A stretch of 56,276 bases of DNA, from positions 1 through 56,276 of the IMG/VR virus record IMGVR_UViG_3300033148_005213. The stretch is one strand, 5' to 3'. Below, in pieces: positions 55,586 to 56,276 of this stretch (positions within the stretch are counted from its first letter, which is position 1; every line of letters begins with the position of its first letter). The notes beneath the pieces were generated by a model that had not been told where the DNA came from, ran no database searches, and was given only the letters and a program-made list of their open reading frames with translations. This stretch comes from a virus. The translations under genes were made by a program, and so were the position numbers.

Positions 55586-56276
55586 CAACAACTTCCTTAT
55601 CTTTTTCAATATGTTTTTTAGCCTCTTGAAATAAATCACTTTTAGAAAATTCATTTCTTAAAAAATCACCAAATTTACCAGCAATTTCTCTATCCCAATC
55701 ACTATCAGGTATATCTTTAAGCAATTTATAAACAAATTCTTTTTTTGGCATATCTTCATACTCAACACTTTTAAATCTATATCCTGCATATACTTTATTT
55801 AAAAATCCACCCATCATTGCATATTCGGCCAATCCGGAATATCTTAATAAACCTTTTTCATCGTCAATAGTAATGCGAACTTTTGTATTTTGCTTACCTA
55901 CTCTATTTTTTTGAGCATAAGATTCAATTTCTAAACCTGTACGATATTTTGTTGTTGATTTTTTACCATTATCTTTTACAAATTCAGTTCCTTCAGTATA
56001 TAGAATGTTTGCTTTTAAAAATAATGTTATACTAGGAGAATATTCATTTGAAGATCCTCCAGATACTACTCGTTTATTTTCCGCACTCACCTTTCCAACA
56101 GTTCCTAAATCCATTTTATCATATGTTCTGTTTACAAAAACCAATGGAATGTGTTTTAAATATGCTGGTTTCAATATTACGCGAAATAGAGAATTTGTTT
56201 CAATTGCCCTTTTCCCGACCACACTTTTATTATCTAACTTCTGTGCTTTATCAAATTCTTCGGAAGATGCTAAATT
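55578..56276 (-). CDS. uvsX: UvsX-like RecA-family recombinase, C-terminal part (runs off right edge)
   Basis: The frame is open to the right edge, so only about 232 C-terminal residues are present; Walker A lies outside. KSVVGKRAIETNSLFRVILK then HIPLVFVNRTYDKMD matches T4 UvsX (...IFRRITALVNIYDIPYIVVNHTYETQ), and VSGGSSNEYSPSITLFLKAN matches the L2/SGGTGPMYSADTVFII region. DDEKGLLRYSGLAEYAMMGG corresponds to the T4 DPYSGLLDMALELG segment. It pairs strands in recombination-dependent replication. It overlaps the next gene by 8 bases. Confidence 0.88.
   Translation of the reverse strand, partial: NLASSEEFDKAQKLDNKSVVGKRAIETNSLFRVILKPAYLKHIPLVFVNRTYDKMDLGTVGKVSAENKRVVSGGSSNEYSPSITLFLKANILYTEGTEFVKDNGKKSTTKYRTGLEIESYAQKNRVGKQNTKVRITIDDEKGLLRYSGLAEYAMMGGFLNKVYAGYRFKSVEYEDMPKKEFVYKLLKDIPDSDWDREIAGKFGDFLRNEFSKSDLFQEAKKHIEKDKEVVDE

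Noticed and set aside
24558-56000. Many open frames of 60-110 codons on the strand opposite large genes (for example 43924-44172, 26483-26707, 10932-11276)
   Set aside because: They lie wholly or mostly inside well-supported genes, lack Shine-Dalgarno sites and reflect AT-rich antisense composition.
1-56276. CRISPR array or prophage integration functions
   Set aside because: No regularly spaced direct repeats, no integrase, excisionase or repressor, and no attachment-site duplication are visible.

Overview
The window is part of the genome of a large, AT-rich, T4-like myovirus. Evidence: a T4-type head cluster (gp21 protease, gp22 scaffold, gp23 capsid in order), gp19 tail tube, contractile sheath proteins, gp6/gp53/gp27-like baseplate proteins, a gp13-like neck protein, a UvsX recombinase, a gp61-type primase and a T4 RNase H-type nuclease. 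The late genes carry T4-type TATAAATA promoters. No integrase, repressor or host housekeeping gene is visible. The host cannot be named from the sequence; Shine-Dalgarno sites and a sigma70-like promoter suggest a bacterium with ordinary SD-dependent initiation and a low-GC genome.

Layout. 1-0.95 kb: two late genes on the minus strand (neck protein and an unknown). 1.0-9.9 kb: small early genes, two DNA methyltransferases, a DUF262-type protein, a SprT-like peptidase and RNase H. 9.9-18.9 kb: the most striking region, a phage-borne version of the bacterial PrkA (YeaG) / YeaH / SpoVR (YcgB) module. It holds two diverged PrkA-like AAA+ proteins, one DUF444/YeaH VWA protein and one SpoVR protein, interleaved with small proteins of about 110 residues, most of which belong to a phage-specific paralogous family. 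18.9-24.2 kb: small early genes, a roughly 350-nt gene-free transcription unit with its own promoter and terminator (candidate ncRNA), primase, two decayed copies of the small paralogous family, a second structured RNA candidate, a tRNA-like gene and small membrane proteins. 24.3-27.3 kb: two plus-strand late genes, an SGNH-hydrolase tail/decoration protein and a shorter protein sharing its two ends. 27.4-32.0 kb: small early genes and a Vsr/PD-(D/E)XK homing endonuclease. 32.1-56.3 kb: the late structural block, almost all minus strand, interrupted by two short plus-strand cassettes that each have their own early promoter and hairpin terminator.

Regulation is unusually readable. Fifteen early-type promoters fit TTGCTA-17 nt-TATATT with an invariant 17-nt spacer, and fourteen exact TATAAATA late promoters precede virion genes. 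A four-copy family of long hairpins ending in TTTAAAGGGC closes several small transcription units. Genes within units are tightly packed, often with ATGA or TAATG overlaps.

Working together: UvsX, primase and RNase H serve T4-type replication and recombination. The methyltransferases, DUF262 protein and PrkA/YeaH/SpoVR module look like early host-interaction genes. The right half builds the head, the contractile tail (with three sheath-like paralogs) and the baseplate.
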